The notes below the pieces were generated by a model that searched no databases, had not been told where the DNA came from, and saw nothing but the letters and a program-made list of their open reading frames with translations. From Trichosphaerium sp. ATCC 40318 (taxonomy: Eukaryota; Discosea; Flabellinia; Trichosidae): a stretch of DNA of 23,228 nt. Location of the stretch: contig JALMLS010000227.1 in assembly GCA_038496445.1 (NCBI GenBank), forward strand, positions 1-23,228. The letters are read 5' to 3'. Shown piece by piece: positions 21,901 through 23,228 of this stretch (its first letter is position 1; the number at the start of each line of letters is the position of its first letter). The translations under genes were made by a program, and so were the position numbers.

Positions 21901-23228
21901 TTAGATTACAATAATATAGCCATATCGTACCAGTGGCGTCCAGTCTTGATACCAAAACAAATTAAGTTCTCTAAAAGTAGTTACGATTTTTGGTAAATTC
22001 TAAATCCACGTGTTATTACAGAATAGACTACGTATGTAACCGTACACAAATATTAAGTGTATCTGGAGTGAGGAGAGAGTCTCATTAAAAGGTAATACAC
22101 ATCCAACAGTTTCACCAAGGCACTCAGCTTTTAGAAAGAAAAGTCAGTCTATCTTTTGTATTAAGTTTAAGCTACTCGTAGCTTCACATTGTGCTTGAGT
22201 ACAGTTATCGCAAGGAATCGAGCATTCCATTTCAGTTTCACATTCAATCTTGACTTGAAGATTAACCAAAACGAAATGACATGAAGCTAATTCTATATTT
22301 TTGTCGATGCAAACAGGTACGCATTCCTGAGGTTTACCCAGACGCTTCCTTCCCTATAAGCACATTTAAAAGGTGTGTCCAATAACGAATAACAACATAC
22401 CACCAAGTGAGATCTCGGTTCAAACATTCTGATTCACTGACAAATTCAATAGTACAGAGTGAACTAGAAGTACTGTGATAGCTCGTTAGTAATTACATGT
22501 GCGCAATAGTAATAGCGTACAATACACCTCCTATATTATCGCAAGACTGTTGTGTTGTATAAGTCAAACAACGAGGTTGGCATACTATTGTTAGATCTTC
22601 GTTTTGATCGCAAGTGTCTGTAGGTAAACACGTGTCGATTGTGCTATTTTCTGGTTTGCGGCATTGTTGACCCCGAGGGAGCATTGGGTTCCAAGTTCCA
22701 TTCTTCTTACCGCAAGAATCTTGTCAAAGCTGTTAAACTCAACGAAAACGAGAACTAGTACCTTCATCGGCTGTTCCATAAAAGAAACAACCAGGGAATA
22801 TAACAATTTGCTCTGAAGCGTTTAGAAACGAACATAAAGGACCTATGGTGGCGTCTTCACAATACTCTAGATTGAAGAAGCATTAATGAGGATGAAGTAT
22901 TGATGTATACGTACGTTGATTACAAGTTTCGCTTTGCTCAAATCACATGGTTTCCAGTTACACGTCATTTTATTGTCACATTCTTCTTGTGTGATATTTT
23001 TACTACTTCCACCTTTTGCAAAATCACGTGGTTTAGCTCAAATGGGTAATAATAAAACGTAGAAATGACCAAGAAATAATGGTTGAAGTACCTCTACCAA
23101 CACAACGCTTGACTAAAATCTGTTTTATATTTTCTTCAAAGAACTCTTCTGGTCTGTTTTCAACTGGTGAAAGACTATTAGTATACATTTTTATCATGAC
23201 ATTATCGTACATCCTACTGCTTCTTCAG
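18972..23228 (-). CDS. Cysteine-rich ectodomain, seven-helix membrane protein (5' end outside window)
   Basis: At least 27 exons in 4.2 kb. The 26 complete ones, from 23174 down to 18972, close in phase and give ~953 residues; the start and any signal peptide lie beyond the window. The first ~640 residues are extracellular-like, with many Cys (QYCEDATIGPLCSF, CLPTDTC, CEAVEV) and N-glycosylation sequons. Then come seven hydrophobic helices: FGASAIILLYLSVLIYV; PRVALLIAVFYCL; SVLPSLLLLAVVFLII; LGFLAAAIALSVLCTALFV; SFALDCIGLSFAAAFYGG; SFVLTCVFIFCLTGQAIWLV; VTMALLILEVPPIVVIFLLF. A short Lys/Ser-rich tail ends GDL. Helix 7 (LEVPPIVVIFLLFRK) and helix 3 recall the THH1/TOM1/TOM3-GPR137 group, but this is a weak guess. 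No adhesion-GPCR GPS motif is seen before helix 1. The likely role is a surface receptor or adhesion protein. The helix 4 exons (19914-19792, 19739-19643) have an alternative unspliced reading. Confidence 0.7.

Noticed and set aside
1-23228. CRISPR arrays, insertion sequences, prophage or bacterial operons
   Set aside because: None seen. The DNA has spliceosomal introns, nuclear-type tRNAs without CCA and eukaryotic protein families throughout; poly-A/T tracts are intron pyrimidine runs, not mobile-element ends.

Overview
The window is nuclear DNA from an AT-rich, very gene-dense, intron-rich eukaryote. Almost every gene is cut into many small exons by tiny spliceosomal introns (31-300 nt, mostly 40-75 nt; GT..AG ends), and two tRNA genes sit between genes. 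The gene set points to a holozoan, meaning a unicellular relative of animals or an early-branching animal: a Cbl-like SH2/RING ubiquitin ligase, a PBC/Pbx-like TALE homeobox gene, an ADAM-like protein, a sphingosine-1-phosphate-phosphatase-like enzyme and a large cysteine-rich seven-helix membrane protein. I cannot name the species. All exon models were assembled by eye from open frames, splice signals and matching phases.

Layout: 358-1638 (-) secreted protein of unknown family; 1639-2285 unresolved; 2286-4257 (+) PAP2 / sphingosine-1-phosphate phosphatase-like membrane enzyme (12 exons, 400 aa); 4465-4536 and 4549-4619 (-) tRNA-Gln(TTG) and tRNA-His(GTG); 4620-5255 noncoding; 5256-8994 (+) VIT-vWA protein (17 exons, 956 aa) with a Rab-like GTPase inside it whose motif order is circularly permuted; 9034-9387 (-) tentative small gene; 9400-10627 (-) endonuclease/exonuclease/phosphatase-fold enzyme; 10843-13422 (-) Cbl-like ligase; 13650-15181 (-) protein with four ~75-residue 'DWY' repeats; 15407-15607 (-) possible small secreted peptide; 15582-16969 (+) PBC-like TALE homeobox factor; 17291-18922 (+) ADAM/reprolysin-like protein that lacks the zinc motif; 18972-23228 (-, 5' end outside the window) cysteine-rich ectodomain plus seven-helix membrane protein.

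The genes are not an operon. They are independent housekeeping, signalling and surface genes packed tail-to-tail or head-to-tail with 10-250 bp between them. The most novel item is the VIT-vWA protein: its Rab-like domain starts at switch I, runs through G3, G4 and G5, and only then reaches the P-loop. A second genome-scale signal is the palindrome CACGTG, seen 24 times in 23 kb, many of them in introns or intergenic DNA. Splice donors beginning GTAC instead of GTAA/GTGA are also unusually common.
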